This document shows positions 7,986-15,864 of a stretch of DNA of 33,799 nucleotides, piece after piece (position 1 is the first letter of the stretch; every line of letters starts with the position of its first letter). The position numbers were made by a program, and so were the translations under genes. The notes under the pieces were generated by a model that worked only from the letters and a program-made list of their open reading frames with translations, ran no database searches and was not told the origin of the DNA. Source of the DNA: Candidatus Wolbachia massiliensis (GTDB lineage Bacteria > Pseudomonadota > Alphaproteobacteria > Rickettsiales > Anaplasmataceae); contig NZ_CP061738.1 of assembly GCF_014771645.1 (NCBI RefSeq), forward strand, positions 628,501 to 662,299. The letters are read 5' to 3'.

Positions 7986-9518
7986 ATGCTTTTTCTAATG
8001 GCTATCTTTAAATGCTTAATGCTTCTTTTTATCATTTCTTGCACATACCTACCTCCTAAGCGCCATCACAGAGATCTCACCAAAATAGATGATAAAGATT
8101 ACCATGATATAAGTGAGCACGATTACCCATTACAGCAATGTAAGCCTCTTTTGGAAAGCAACGAACCAGCAGTACCAGAAATTGTGCCTTTGCCTATAGA
8201 ATTCCCTGATCTTACAACCAGCAGCGAGCTTATATCTATTAATGTTAGTGAAGAAGTGCCAGTAAAGGATTTGCTGATTGAAATAGGAAAACTCTCTGAC
8301 ATTAACTTGGATATAGATCCAAAAATATCAGGCAATATTATCTTAAAGCTAAAAGATAAAACTATAAATGAGGTAATTCAAAGTATAGCTAATAGCGCCA
8401 AACTGCGTTGTTCAACGAGTAATGGTGTGATTAGAATTGAGCAAGATTTACCATACGCACAAAATTATTACGTAGACTTTATTAATATTCAACATTCTGC
8501 TCAAAGTAGTTTCGTCATTAACAACAATATTACTCAAAATGATGGAAGTAACGTTGATAAAGATTACAATAGTGTTATGAAGTCTCAATATAGCAGTAAT
8601 TTGTGGAGTTCATTAGAAAAAGGTTTGAATGCAATAATGGATGTTAATGGAGTGGATGATGGAGAATTTCTTTCATCCAACAGAGAAACAGGTGTTATTA
8701 TTTTGAATGCTAGAAAAAACATCCACAAAGCTGTTGAAGAATACATTAACAAGGTTAAGCGGTTAGCATCTTCTCAGGTAATGATAGAAGCAAAAATAGT
8801 TGAAGTTGTGTTAGATGACAAATACCTTTCTGGTATTAATTTAAACGATTTACGCAATGGAGTTAAACCTGTAATAAATCATGATCATTCCATGATTGAT
8901 TTAGCAATGAACTTTGGTGTAAGTGATCTAGGGAATTTAGTAAAAAGTCTAGATAAATTTGGTACTTCAACTGTGATTTCAAGTCCTAGAGTACATGCTA
9001 TAAATAATCAGCAAGCAATGATTTCATTCACTAAAAACCATGTTTATTTTACTTCCGATATACAAAAAGGTACAAAAAATTCCAGTCAGACCTTAGTTAC
9101 CAAGATGAATAGCATTCCCATAGGTGTTGTGTTAATAATCCACCCAAGCATTAATATTGATACTAATGAAATATTCATGGACATACACCCAACTTTATCA
9201 AGAATTAATAGCTACATTAAAGATCCAAATATAGAATACGTTGCGCAGCAGAGTAAAACGAAATTAAATAGCAACATTCCAATTATTGAAATTAGGGAAA
9301 TGAACTCTATGTTAAAAATTAAGAGCGGTGAAGTTATGGTAATTGGTGGACTAGAGCATAGAGAAGATAAGCAAAGCTTTAAAACTACATCACATCAGAA
9401 GTCGAAAAGGCTAGCAGATAATATGAGAACAGTAGAAACTGTCATTTTTTTGAAAGCAACAATTGTACCAACGTTTGGTTTGTTGGACAAAAAAGATCAG
9501 AATTTATATATATATTAA
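7986..9518 (+). CDS. Secretin-like outer membrane lipoprotein (PilQ/MshL/GspD type)
   Basis: Predicted outer-membrane secretin, the ring-forming channel of type II/III secretion, type IV pili and competence systems. The N-terminus is a lipoprotein signal with a lipobox-like FIISC, lipidation at C19. An STN domain covers about 82-154 (SINVSEEVPVKDLLIEIGKL...), a short secretin-N-like part about 160-262, and the secretin domain about 263-500, with QVMIEAKIVEV, STVISSPRVHAINNQQA and KSGEVMVIGGLEHRE. It is 510 residues with only one N-type repeat, so it looks like the small MshL/BfpB class. No pilus or secretion genes lie nearby. An internal Met5 (7998) is an alternative start. It converges on the next gene with only 7 bases between stops. 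Confidence 0.85.
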   Translation: MLFLMAIFKCLMLLFIISCTYLPPKRHHRDLTKIDDKDYHDISEHDYPLQQCKPLLESNEPAVPEIVPLPIEFPDLTTSSELISINVSEEVPVKDLLIEIGKLSDINLDIDPKISGNIILKLKDKTINEVIQSIANSAKLRCSTSNGVIRIEQDLPYAQNYYVDFINIQHSAQSSFVINNNITQNDGSNVDKDYNSVMKSQYSSNLWSSLEKGLNAIMDVNGVDDGEFLSSNRETGVIILNARKNIHKAVEEYINKVKRLASSQVMIEAKIVEVVLDDKYLSGINLNDLRNGVKPVINHDHSMIDLAMNFGVSDLGNLVKSLDKFGTSTVISSPRVHAINNQQAMISFTKNHVYFTSDIQKGTKNSSQTLVTKMNSIPIGVVLIIHPSINIDTNEIFMDIHPTLSRINSYIKDPNIEYVAQQSKTKLNSNIPIIEIREMNSMLKIKSGEVMVIGGLEHREDKQSFKTTSHQKSKRLADNMRTVETVIFLKATIVPTFGLLDKKDQNLYIY

Positions 9519-9525
9519 ATAATGA

Positions 9526-10326
9526 CTAAAAATTAAATGTCAAACCGACTTCAACATTATGAGTTGATATGTCATCTGCAATAGGTATAGGAATGCTAAA
9601 GTAACGATACCCGAGAAAAGTTGTGACTTCTTGGGTTATTGAATAATCAACACCAAGTTTTATTTGGTAAGCAAACCAAGGAATGTTCAACGGCATTGAA
9701 TTTTGGTGGGACCCGTTAATCCTTCTTAATTTAAAAACTGCCGGTCCTATACCAAGACTGATGTACGGAGCAAATTGTGCACCTTGAATGTTGGGGTTAT
9801 AATAGAAATTCAACAAAAACGCGAATATGTTAGCTGATTTATCAAATATTGGGGTAGAATTACCATCTTTAATATTAGCTTTAGAATGCATAGCCTCAAA
9901 ATCAACTCGGCCATTTTCTCCAGCATAATAACCCAAAGATACACTGCTAAGCCACTGAAAATCAATTTTACCATTAAATTGCTGTATACTTTCAATTTCA
10001 CATGCAACCATATTTTTTACTATAGGGTTTTTAACCAAAGTTATGCATCTTTCTCCGATTGCTTTTATGCCATTTACGAATGTTTCTGAGTTATCATAAT
10101 ATATTCTACCACCATTGATGCTAACATAGAAATCACGTTTTTTGTCTTTAACTGATGTAACCTCTTCTTCGTTGTATTCCTTAGGTTTCTGGCACATAGA
10201 TTCATCTGTAAGCATTAAATTTTCAACATATTGATCATTATCTGAACAACTTTCATTGGCTTGAGCAGAGAAAAAACTAATACATAAGATTAGCAATATA
10301 TCAAAAATAGCGGATTTTCTAATCAT
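9526..10326 (-). CDS. Outer membrane beta-barrel surface protein (WSP/Msp-like)
   Basis: Predicted outer membrane protein of the Surface_Ag_2 family (PF01617), the family of Wolbachia surface protein and Anaplasma Msp antigens. Residues 1-24 are a signal peptide with a likely cut after SAQA. A polar, probably unstructured stretch (25-62) precedes the barrel. Typical strands are DFYVSINGGRIYY, FAPYISLGIGPAVF, AYQIKLGVDYSI and FLGYRYFSIP, and the protein ends with EVGLTFNF, a C-terminal Phe barrel signal. C112 and C126 region residues flank a possible extracellular loop. Length 266 is normal. Such proteins are exposed to the host and often vary between strains. Confidence 0.8.
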   Translation of the reverse strand: MIRKSAIFDILLILCISFFSAQANESCSDNDQYVENLMLTDESMCQKPKEYNEEEVTSVKDKKRDFYVSINGGRIYYDNSETFVNGIKAIGERCITLVKNPIVKNMVACEIESIQQFNGKIDFQWLSSVSLGYYAGENGRVDFEAMHSKANIKDGNSTPIFDKSANIFAFLLNFYYNPNIQGAQFAPYISLGIGPAVFKLRRINGSHQNSMPLNIPWFAYQIKLGVDYSITQEVTTFLGYRYFSIPIPIADDISTHNVEVGLTFNF

Positions 10327-10378
10327 GAATAAATTTAAAATTTACAACATTAATATATATTTCTCTCATATCGAACAA

Positions 10379-11614
10379 TTAAGAAAAAACACTTCCAATT
10401 AAATAACCACTCTCCGTCCCTATAACATTAGCTTTTACAATACTTTTAGCCTGAACTTTTGATACAAGCTTTATTAGTGCAAAATTTTCTGCCCTACCAA
10501 TATTATTTTGCTCGACCAGAATACTTTGTTTAGTGCCTATCAGAGATTGATAAAAACTACTCATCATTTCTTTATTCATTTCTCTTAAGTTTCTTACCCG
10601 TTCTCGACGCACGTTTTCTGGCACTTGTGGCATTCGCGCAGCAGGTGTATTTTTCCGCTTTGAGTATGGAAAGGCGTGTAGGTAAACTATATTCGCTGCC
10701 TTTAGTAGATCGACTGTATCCTGAAACATTTCATCAGTTTCTGTCGGAAATCCAGCAATAATATCAGCACCAAATGTTATATTAGGCCTCAAGCTTTTCA
10801 CTTTATGACAAAATTCTATCACTTGCTCTCTGTTGTGACGACGCTTCATCCTTTTTAAGATTAAATTATTACCAGATTGTAAACTTAAGTGTAAATGTGG
10901 CATAAGTCTTGACTCATTAACTATTAAATCCATTAATTTGTCATCGATTTCAGCAACATCAATAGAAGAGAGTCTAAGTCTTTCCAATTCTGGTACATCC
11001 TTTAAGACTCTTCTGATCATTGAACCAAGTGAAGGTTTACCAAATAAATCTGCACCAAAATCGGTAATATCAACTCCCGTAAACACCACTTCCTGATAAC
11101 CGTTTGCTACAAAAATCTTGATTTGCTCAATAATATTGTTTATTGGTACGGATCGGTTGTTTCCTCTTGCTTCAGTAATTGAACAAAATGTACAGCTATG
11201 ATTACAGCCATTTTGTACTTCAATAAATGCTCTTGATCTATCCTCAAATTTATTAATTAGAGCAGTGCTTGCGCTATCACTGACTAACATTTTATTGTTG
11301 CCTAACAAATAATTTTCAGCTTTGAGCTTATCTTGATTGCCCAATACTTTACTTACACCTGGAATACTGCTATACGATTTAGGATCTAATTGAACGGCAC
11401 AGCCAACCACAATAATTTCTTTATTTGGGTCATGTTTATGAATCTTACGTATTTTTTGCTTTACTTGGCGTTCTGCTTCATTTGTTACTGCACAACTGTG
11501 TACTACAATAACATTTTCTCTTTCCGCTTTTCTTAATGCTTCTTTGATTAACTCACTTTCGTAAAAATTTAGGCGACAACCAAATGTTACCACTTCATTC
11601 ATACTAGACTTCAA
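10379..11614 (-). CDS. mtaB: tRNA t6A37 methylthiotransferase MtaB
   Basis: Radical-SAM methylthiotransferase that converts t6A to ms2t6A at position 37 of tRNAs. The N-terminal UPF0004 domain supplies cluster cysteines C13 (TFGCRLN), C41 and C72. The radical-SAM CxxxCxxC is C137, C141, C144 (NGCNHSCTFCSI). A TRAM-like C-terminal part follows about residue 350. TFGCRxN rather than MiaB's TxGCQMN places it in the MtaB group. The length of 411 is normal. The ATG at 11614 or the Met four codons later could be the start. It lies downstream of gatC and prs on the same strand. Confidence 0.9.
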   Translation of the reverse strand: MKSSMNEVVTFGCRLNFYESELIKEALRKAERENVIVVHSCAVTNEAERQVKQKIRKIHKHDPNKEIIVVGCAVQLDPKSYSSIPGVSKVLGNQDKLKAENYLLGNNKMLVSDSASTALINKFEDRSRAFIEVQNGCNHSCTFCSITEARGNNRSVPINNIIEQIKIFVANGYQEVVFTGVDITDFGADLFGKPSLGSMIRRVLKDVPELERLRLSSIDVAEIDDKLMDLIVNESRLMPHLHLSLQSGNNLILKRMKRRHNREQVIEFCHKVKSLRPNITFGADIIAGFPTETDEMFQDTVDLLKAANIVYLHAFPYSKRKNTPAARMPQVPENVRRERVRNLREMNKEMMSSFYQSLIGTKQSILVEQNNIGRAENFALIKLVSKVQAKSIVKANVIGTESGYLIGSVFS

Positions 11615-11710
11615 TAGACTTTACAATTTAATCATTATATCGAACATCCAAATAAAGTCATTAAGTCTCTTAACCACAACACTTCCACTCTCTATGGTAA
11701 GCAGCCCGTA

Positions 11711-12079
11711 TTAATCCTCTAAATGAGCTTTATTTATAACCTTTGGCACTACAAAGTATCCATGCTCAGATTCCGTGTTGGACAATATTTCTTCTTTAAT
11801 ATTCTGAGAGTTGACAATGTCATCGTGTACGTGAATGTCCTTATCTATACTACCATAACGTATAGGAAAGACGCCTTCAGTGTTAACTTGTAATAAAATA
11901 TCATGTATCCAATCTAACATCGTTAGTTCTTTGGAGTAGTGCTCAATTTCGTCATTTGATAACTTAATTCTTACAAGTTGTGCAATTTTAAGCATTTCTT
12001 CCTTGGTAATCGTTACTTTTCTTTTGTTTACGAACTCTATCAGCGAAGTGATGACGTCTTCTGTTGACTTAGCTGGCAT
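11711..12079 (-). CDS. gatC: Asp/Glu-tRNA amidotransferase subunit C
   Basis: Small subunit of the GatCAB complex, which converts mischarged Glu-tRNA(Gln) and Asp-tRNA(Asn) to the correct amides. The GatC core begins at ITKEEMLKIAQLVRIKL (about residue 24) and runs through ELTMLDWIHDILLQVNTEGV to the Pro-containing C-terminal end. At 122 residues it is longer than usual (about 95-100), because of roughly 23 extra N-terminal residues. An excellent AGGAGG lies a few bases before the ATG at 12079, so the long start is real. The start overlaps the end of prs by 11 bases, which implies translational coupling. Confidence 0.85.
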   Translation of the reverse strand: MPAKSTEDVITSLIEFVNKRKVTITKEEMLKIAQLVRIKLSNDEIEHYSKELTMLDWIHDILLQVNTEGVFPIRYGSIDKDIHVHDDIVNSQNIKEEILSNTESEHGYFVVPKVINKAHLED

Positions 12080-12995
12080 CTTTACCTCCTTGAATGAAGT
12101 GAGTCAAAATATCTACGACCGAAACAACTTCTATTTTATCAGTTTTTTCAAATTTGTGAAGTACGGTATCCGTAATCACTAGTTTATCTAAGGAAGAAGA
12201 AGAGATTTTCTCAACTGCGTTGCCTGAAAGTACTCCATGTGTTATGTATGAAATTACAGACTTCGCTCCGTGACTTTTCAAAGCAAGAGCTGCATTACAT
12301 AGCGTTCCACCAGAATCAACTATATCATCAACAATGATACAATTTTTATCTGCAACTTCCCCTATTATATTCATTACCTGAGATGTACCTGCTTTTTCTC
12401 TATATTTATCTACTACGACAATTTTATCACTCAATTCCATTTTATACTTTTTCTCTAAAACCTTCGCAAAAGCACGTGCTCTCCTAACTGCTCCAATATC
12501 AGGTGCAACAATTGTTAAATTCTCCGTGCATATGGAGTCAGCAAATACTTCAAAGCAGCTTAAATTAGTTATCGGTACATCGAAAAATCCTTCAATTTGA
12601 CTTGAATGCAAATCAATAACTGCAACGCTATTTGCACCTGCAGCTTGAATGAGACTTGCGGCTAATTTCGCGCCCAAAGCGGATTGCGTATTATTGTTTT
12701 TAATGATCCTATCTTGCCTACTGTATCCATAATAAGGGATAATTGTTGTTATTTTTTTAGTTCCCAGCCTCTTTACTGCATCAATTGTGAGCAGAAGCTC
12801 CATAAGATTGTCATTGGCAGGAGGGGCAATGGACTGCAATATGTATACCTCTTGGTTATAAAGATCACTTGCTATCTCCACATTTATCTCACCATCAGCA
12901 AATTTTGATATTTGCGCGGAATATGGCTGGATATTCAATTTATTAGCTATGGATTTTCCTAATTCTTTACTAGCATTACCTATTATTATCTTCAT
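12069..12995 (-). CDS. prs: Ribose-phosphate pyrophosphokinase
   Basis: Makes PRPP from ribose 5-phosphate and ATP, the precursor for nucleotide synthesis. Family marks are the N-terminal MKIIIGNASKELGKSIA, the flexible-loop RQDRI (YYGYSRQDRI), the divalent-metal segment VIDLHSSQIEGFF and the PRPP-binding loop IIVDDIVDSGGTL. Length 308 is normal. It heads a minus-strand group with gatC and perhaps mtaB. Nucleotide synthesis is one of the biosynthetic abilities that Wolbachia retains, which fits. Confidence 0.94.
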   Translation of the reverse strand: MKIIIGNASKELGKSIANKLNIQPYSAQISKFADGEINVEIASDLYNQEVYILQSIAPPANDNLMELLLTIDAVKRLGTKKITTIIPYYGYSRQDRIIKNNNTQSALGAKLAASLIQAAGANSVAVIDLHSSQIEGFFDVPITNLSCFEVFADSICTENLTIVAPDIGAVRRARAFAKVLEKKYKMELSDKIVVVDKYREKAGTSQVMNIIGEVADKNCIIVDDIVDSGGTLCNAALALKSHGAKSVISYITHGVLSGNAVEKISSSSLDKLVITDTVLHKFEKTDKIEVVSVVDILTHFIQGGKDAS

Positions 12996-13134
12996 AATGT
13001 ATCAACTAAGATTGCAAGATTATACAGGAATTATGGAATTATTGAAATTAAGTTTCTTTATTCTCACATTCTTGTCAGCGAATTAGCGCACAGCTACCGA
13101 TTATTCCAGCACATGACGCTGGCAATAGAAACTA

Positions 13135-13300
13135 AAAAAGTTACTTGACAAACCTCGTCCACTCCATTATTATAGTAGTGAGATTTGTCTTTGATCTGCA
13201 GATTTCATGACCAAATTCAGTAAAAAAGTTAAGGTATCTTTTGGCGGATTATATAAAATTATTGGGGCTGCGTGTCTTTTAAATTTTTTCTACATTCAGC
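13135..13300 (+). repeat. Dispersed promoter-bearing repeat, copy B
   Basis: A divergent copy of the element at 6319 and 26547. It keeps TTACTTGACAAACCTC, a GTGAG block after the -10, ATCTGCAGATT and the closing TGTCTTTTAAA segment, but lacks the leader block seen in copies A and D. It is followed, as in copies C and D, by the second repeat unit. Confidence 0.65.
13145..13173 (+). promoter_or_regulatory. Sigma-70-like promoter inside repeat copy B
   Basis: TTGACA at 13145-13150, a 17-base spacer and TATTAT at 13168-13173. The spacing matches copies A and D exactly although the spacer bases differ. The Rpn-type gene starts about 350 bases downstream on the same strand and could be read from it through a long leader. 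Confidence 0.55.
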
Positions 13301-13339
13301 CAAATCGCGCTTAAATCAAGCGTCAGCACATTATTATTA

Positions 13340-13430
13340 GCGCCAATTTACAGAATAGAGAGTAAAACTAGCACTACGGGGTTTCTTTTGCCTTTTTCAC
13401 TATTTAGTAAATTTCTTAATATTTATAAAT
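13340..13430 (+). repeat. Second intergenic repeat unit, copy U1
   Basis: Shares GCGCCA...ACTAGC...ACGGGGTTTC, then CTTTTGCCTTTTTC and TTTAGTAAATTTCTTAA with units at 14691, 20935 (minus), 21061 (minus), 26813 and 26966. It lies directly after promoter-bearing copy B. Confidence 0.7.
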
Positions 13431-13521
13431 CTATAACCTTTCTATCTGCTCCAAACATAAAAATGTTGAATATTTCCTCAGAATTGTGTATAATTATTAA
13501 CGTCTTATAGATTTATTCGCT

Positions 13522-14565
13522 ATGGCCATCTCTAAGTTTCTCGATCCGAAGAACGATATAGCCTTTCGACGCATCTTTGGTACAGAAAAAAATAAAGATA
13601 TCCTTATTCACTTTCTCAATGATATCTTGGACTTTGCTGGCAAAGATGAAATAAAAGAAATAGAATTCCTCAGCACTATCATGGATGCTGAAATTGCCTC
13701 TAAAAAACAAAGTATCGTTGATGTTCTTTGTAGAGATGAAAATGGGGTGCAAGTGATCGTCGAAATGCAAGTTGCTAAAACTAAAGGTTTTGAGAAACGT
13801 GCCCAATACTATGCTGCTAAAGCTTATTCAAGACAGGCTGATAAGGGTGAGCAATATCAAGATCTCAAAGAAATTATCTTTATTGCTATAGCAGATTGTA
13901 TCCTGTTTCCAGACAAGTCCGAATATAAATCAAAACACACTATTCGGGATGAAAATACTAATGCGCACGATTTAAAAGACTTTTATTTTACGTTTATTGA
14001 ATTGCCAAAATTTCCCAAAACAAAGGAAGATCAATTAGAAAATATAGTTGAAAAATGGATTTACTTCTTTAAATATGCAGATGAAACTAGTGAAATGGAG
14101 TTGGAAAAAATAATAGGAAGTGATGCAATAATTGAAAAAGCATATGAAGAGCTAAACAGGTTCAACTGGTCAGAAAAAGAATTTATAGCTTACGAACAAG
14201 AAATCAAGCGCATTCGCGATGAAAAAGCTGTCCTCGCCCAAAAACTCGATGACGCTACTGAAAAAGGCAGACACGAAGGTAGGAAAGAAGGTAGAGAAGA
14301 GGGCATCAAAATTGGTGAGGAGAAGGGTATTCAAATCGGTCAAGAACGCGGCAGACACGAAGGTAGAGAAGAAGGCATCAAAATTGGTGAGGAGATGGGT
14401 ATTCAAATCGGTCAAGAACGTGGCAGAGCGGAAGGGAGAAAAGAAAGGGATATTGAAGTTGCAAAAAACCTACTCAAGGCTGGTATTTCCATTGATATTA
14501 TCTCACAAACAACCGATCTCTCTAAAGCTGAAATAATACAACTTCAGGAAGATAGCGCCCTGTGA
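13522..14565 (+). CDS. Rpn-family PD-(D/E)XK nuclease / transposase-like protein
   Basis: Member of the PD-(D/E)XK recombination-promoting nuclease family (often named PD-(D/E)XK transposase), common in Wolbachia. The nuclease fold lies in about 1-215: FLDPKNDIAFRRIFG start, the metal Asp D67 (IVDVLC) and E81-x-Q83 (VEMQVAK). Family members cut DNA, sometimes promoting RecA-independent recombination. The C-terminal part (about 247-305) is a Gly/Arg/Glu/Lys-rich tandem repeat such as EGIKIGEEKGIQIGQERGR, and a small helical end (NLLKAGISIDIISQTTDLS) closes the protein. The gene appears intact. A decayed copy lies at 19281-19634, and the two share about 23 bases past the stop, so that flank belongs to the copied unit. 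Confidence 0.85.
   Translation: MAISKFLDPKNDIAFRRIFGTEKNKDILIHFLNDILDFAGKDEIKEIEFLSTIMDAEIASKKQSIVDVLCRDENGVQVIVEMQVAKTKGFEKRAQYYAAKAYSRQADKGEQYQDLKEIIFIAIADCILFPDKSEYKSKHTIRDENTNAHDLKDFYFTFIELPKFPKTKEDQLENIVEKWIYFFKYADETSEMELEKIIGSDAIIEKAYEELNRFNWSEKEFIAYEQEIKRIRDEKAVLAQKLDDATEKGRHEGRKEGREEGIKIGEEKGIQIGQERGRHEGREEGIKIGEEMGIQIGQERGRAEGRKERDIEVAKNLLKAGISIDIISQTTDLSKAEIIQLQEDSAL
14266..14445 (+). repeat. In-frame tandem repeat in the Rpn-type gene
   Basis: Units beginning GGCAGACACGAAGGT start at 14266 and 14350, with a partial, diverged third unit at 14422. The first unit is 84 bases and the second 72; the difference is one 12-base GRKEG-type step. All lengths are multiples of three, so the protein frame is kept while repeat number changes. 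Confidence 0.85.
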
Positions 14566-14690
14566 ATGTTCAAAAAAGTGTGTCAAGCCGAATTTTTCAA
14601 TTCAATTTGATTTTCAATCTACCAGAAAAGAAAATATCAAGTTAAGAAGGCCCGATTAAACAGAGCCTAGAATTTGTTCTCAATTTCTTT

Positions 14691-14793
14691 CTTTCGGTAG
14701 TTCCTTTTGCCTTTTTCATCATTTAGTAAATTTCTTAAATATTTGTAACTGAGATCCCGCTGCGGCTGAAATAACAGCAGCGCTTCTTATGAT
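14691..14793 (+). repeat. Second intergenic repeat unit, copy U2
   Basis: Nearly identical over much of its length to 27012-27105: CCTTTTGCCTTTTTC, TTTAGTAAATTTCTTAAAT, then an extension ACTGAGATCCCGCTGCGGCT with a short inverted CGCTGC/GCAGCG pair, ending TTATGAT. No promoter-bearing copy precedes it. Confidence 0.75.
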
Positions 14794-14869
14794 CAGTGTC
14801 TGGCCTCCGGGTAGGCTCAAATTGCAATAGTTGTGTGGTAGCTACTTAGCTATATTGAAATAACATATG

Positions 14870-14895
14870 AAAAAGCAACAGCCCAGCGGGCTATT
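14870..14895 (-). terminator. Rho-independent terminator of the 14905-15261 gene
   Basis: On the minus strand AATAGCCC-GCT-GGGCTGTT forms an eight-pair hairpin (one G-T), soon followed by a run of five T. It sits just past the stop at 14905. Confidence 0.75.
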
Positions 14896-14904
14896 ACTCT
14901 TTTT

Positions 14905-15261
14905 CTATAAAAACACAGGAGAGTCCATTGGTAGCGGCTCTAGCAAAGACTTTATATCATTAATCTCCTTTATTAAGCCACTTTCATCATCACCGACATC
15001 TTGAATTAGCTTTGCAATTTTTCCTCTTTCTTCTATTAATATAGTATTCAATTGACTAATAAAAGTTTCATTCACATCTTTAGTCATATCATCAACAATA
15101 TTTTGGACATGGGAACCTCTTACAACTGCCTTTAACTGTTGTTCTGTCAAAGCCTTTCCCCCGCTTTTCAGCGTGAAAGGTCCAATGTTACCAATTTTTT
15201 GCTCAGTACCTTCTGATGCAAAATTTTGTATATCATTTTGTAAATCCTGGTCTATTGTCAT
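14905..15261 (-). CDS. Unrecognised 118-residue protein
   Basis: I do not recognise this family. It has 118 residues, is acidic and soluble, with no signal peptide or membrane segment. Residues 38-110 look helical with heptad-like hydrophobics (LNTILIEERGKIAKLIQDV, LIKEINDIKSLLEPL), so a coiled coil or helical bundle is likely. A good Shine-Dalgarno (AGGAGTTAA just before ATG) supports the start. Its terminator and about 35 bases after the hairpin are repeated behind the next gene (15367-15822), and both genes share a leader resembling TTTTTATAGGAG. This suggests an old tandem duplication, although the protein similarity is slight and limited to the C-terminal half. Confidence 0.7.
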   Translation of the reverse strand: MTIDQDLQNDIQNFASEGTEQKIGNIGPFTLKSGGKALTEQQLKAVVRGSHVQNIVDDMTKDVNETFISQLNTILIEERGKIAKLIQDVGDDESGLIKEINDIKSLLEPLPMDSPVFL

Positions 15262-15326
15262 ATAAATTAACTCCTATAAAAAATTAAAATTTTAAAACTA
15301 ACTTAGCTATATTGAAATAACATACG

Positions 15327-15357
15327 AAAAAGCAACAGCCTGGTATCAGACTGTTGC
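15327..15357 (-). terminator. Rho-independent terminator of the 15367-15822 gene
   Basis: On the minus strand GCAACAGTCTGATACCAGGCTGTTGC forms a stem of about ten pairs with a small loop, followed directly by five T. It lies nine bases beyond the stop. Confidence 0.8.
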
Positions 15358-15366
15358 CTTCTTCGA

Positions 15367-15822
15367 TTAAAGTAATCCGTTCTCTTCTCCAGTAGTAAAA
15401 CCAGGGGCATGTGCAACCTGTCCTTCAAGCTCTTCTTTGATATCTTCCATTTCTTCTTTGAGACTTGTAATTGTACTGTTAATCTCACTTGTTTTTGTGC
15501 CTATGGTTTGATCAATATATTCACAAACACCTGTGTTGTATTTAGCAATATTGCTGATTAGATTATCATAAAAACTCTTAAAATGAAGTATGCCAAGCGC
15601 AATTCCTGTTAGCTCTTCCTCCTCATTTTCTGTTAGCTTCTCGCTGAGGTCAAATTTTTTCTCTAACCTCGTACCAGTTGTTTTATCCTTAACTTTTACC
15701 GTAACCTCTTTAACTTTTGGGTTTTCAAACTTTGGAAACCCAAGACTAGATTTCTGAGTTTCAAGTAATCCACTTTCCTCTGAAACTTGTCCATTGGAAT
15801 ATAGCTCTATGTTTTTATTCAT
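15367..15822 (-). CDS. Unrecognised 151-residue coiled-coil protein
   Basis: Family not recognised. 151 residues, soluble, charged. Residues 36-60 read as beta strands (VKEVTVKVKDKTTGTRLEKKF), about 60-100 as helix, and 105-135 as a coiled coil (TSEINSTITSLKEEMEDIKEEL). Single Cys at 100. AGGAGAACTT before the ATG is a good ribosome site. Its own terminator follows. It lies 42 bases downstream of the large repeat-protein gene on the same strand, so the three minus-strand genes from 17184 down to 14905 form a group. The pairing with the 12-residue-repeat gene suggests a shared role, but none can be named. Confidence 0.7.
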   Translation of the reverse strand: MNKNIELYSNGQVSEESGLLETQKSSLGFPKFENPKVKEVTVKVKDKTTGTRLEKKFDLSEKLTENEEEELTGIALGILHFKSFYDNLISNIAKYNTGVCEYIDQTIGTKTSEINSTITSLKEEMEDIKEELEGQVAHAPGFTTGEENGLL

Positions 15823-15864
15823 AATAAGTTCTCCTATAAAAATTAATTATTTAATAAATTTTTA

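Larger units (their letters stand above)
12996..13521. other. 526-base intergenic repeat tract
   Basis: The gap between divergent prs and the Rpn-type gene holds no convincing gene. It contains repeat copy B (13135-13300) with a promoter, and one copy of the second repeat unit (13340-13430). A short inverted repeat, CCAGC-N6-GCTGG, lies near 13105-13120. Confidence 0.6.
14566..14904. other. 339-base gap with repeat unit and terminator
   Basis: No gene is seen. The first 23 bases match the flank of the decayed Rpn copy at 19258-19280. A copy of the second repeat unit (14691-14793) and a terminator for the minus-strand gene (14870-14895) fill most of the rest. Confidence 0.6.

Noticed and set aside
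14219-14536. A 105-codon Lys-rich open frame on plus and an opposite frame at 14170-14415
   Set aside because: Both are other frames of the repetitive tail of the Rpn-type gene; their repeats simply mirror the coding repeat.
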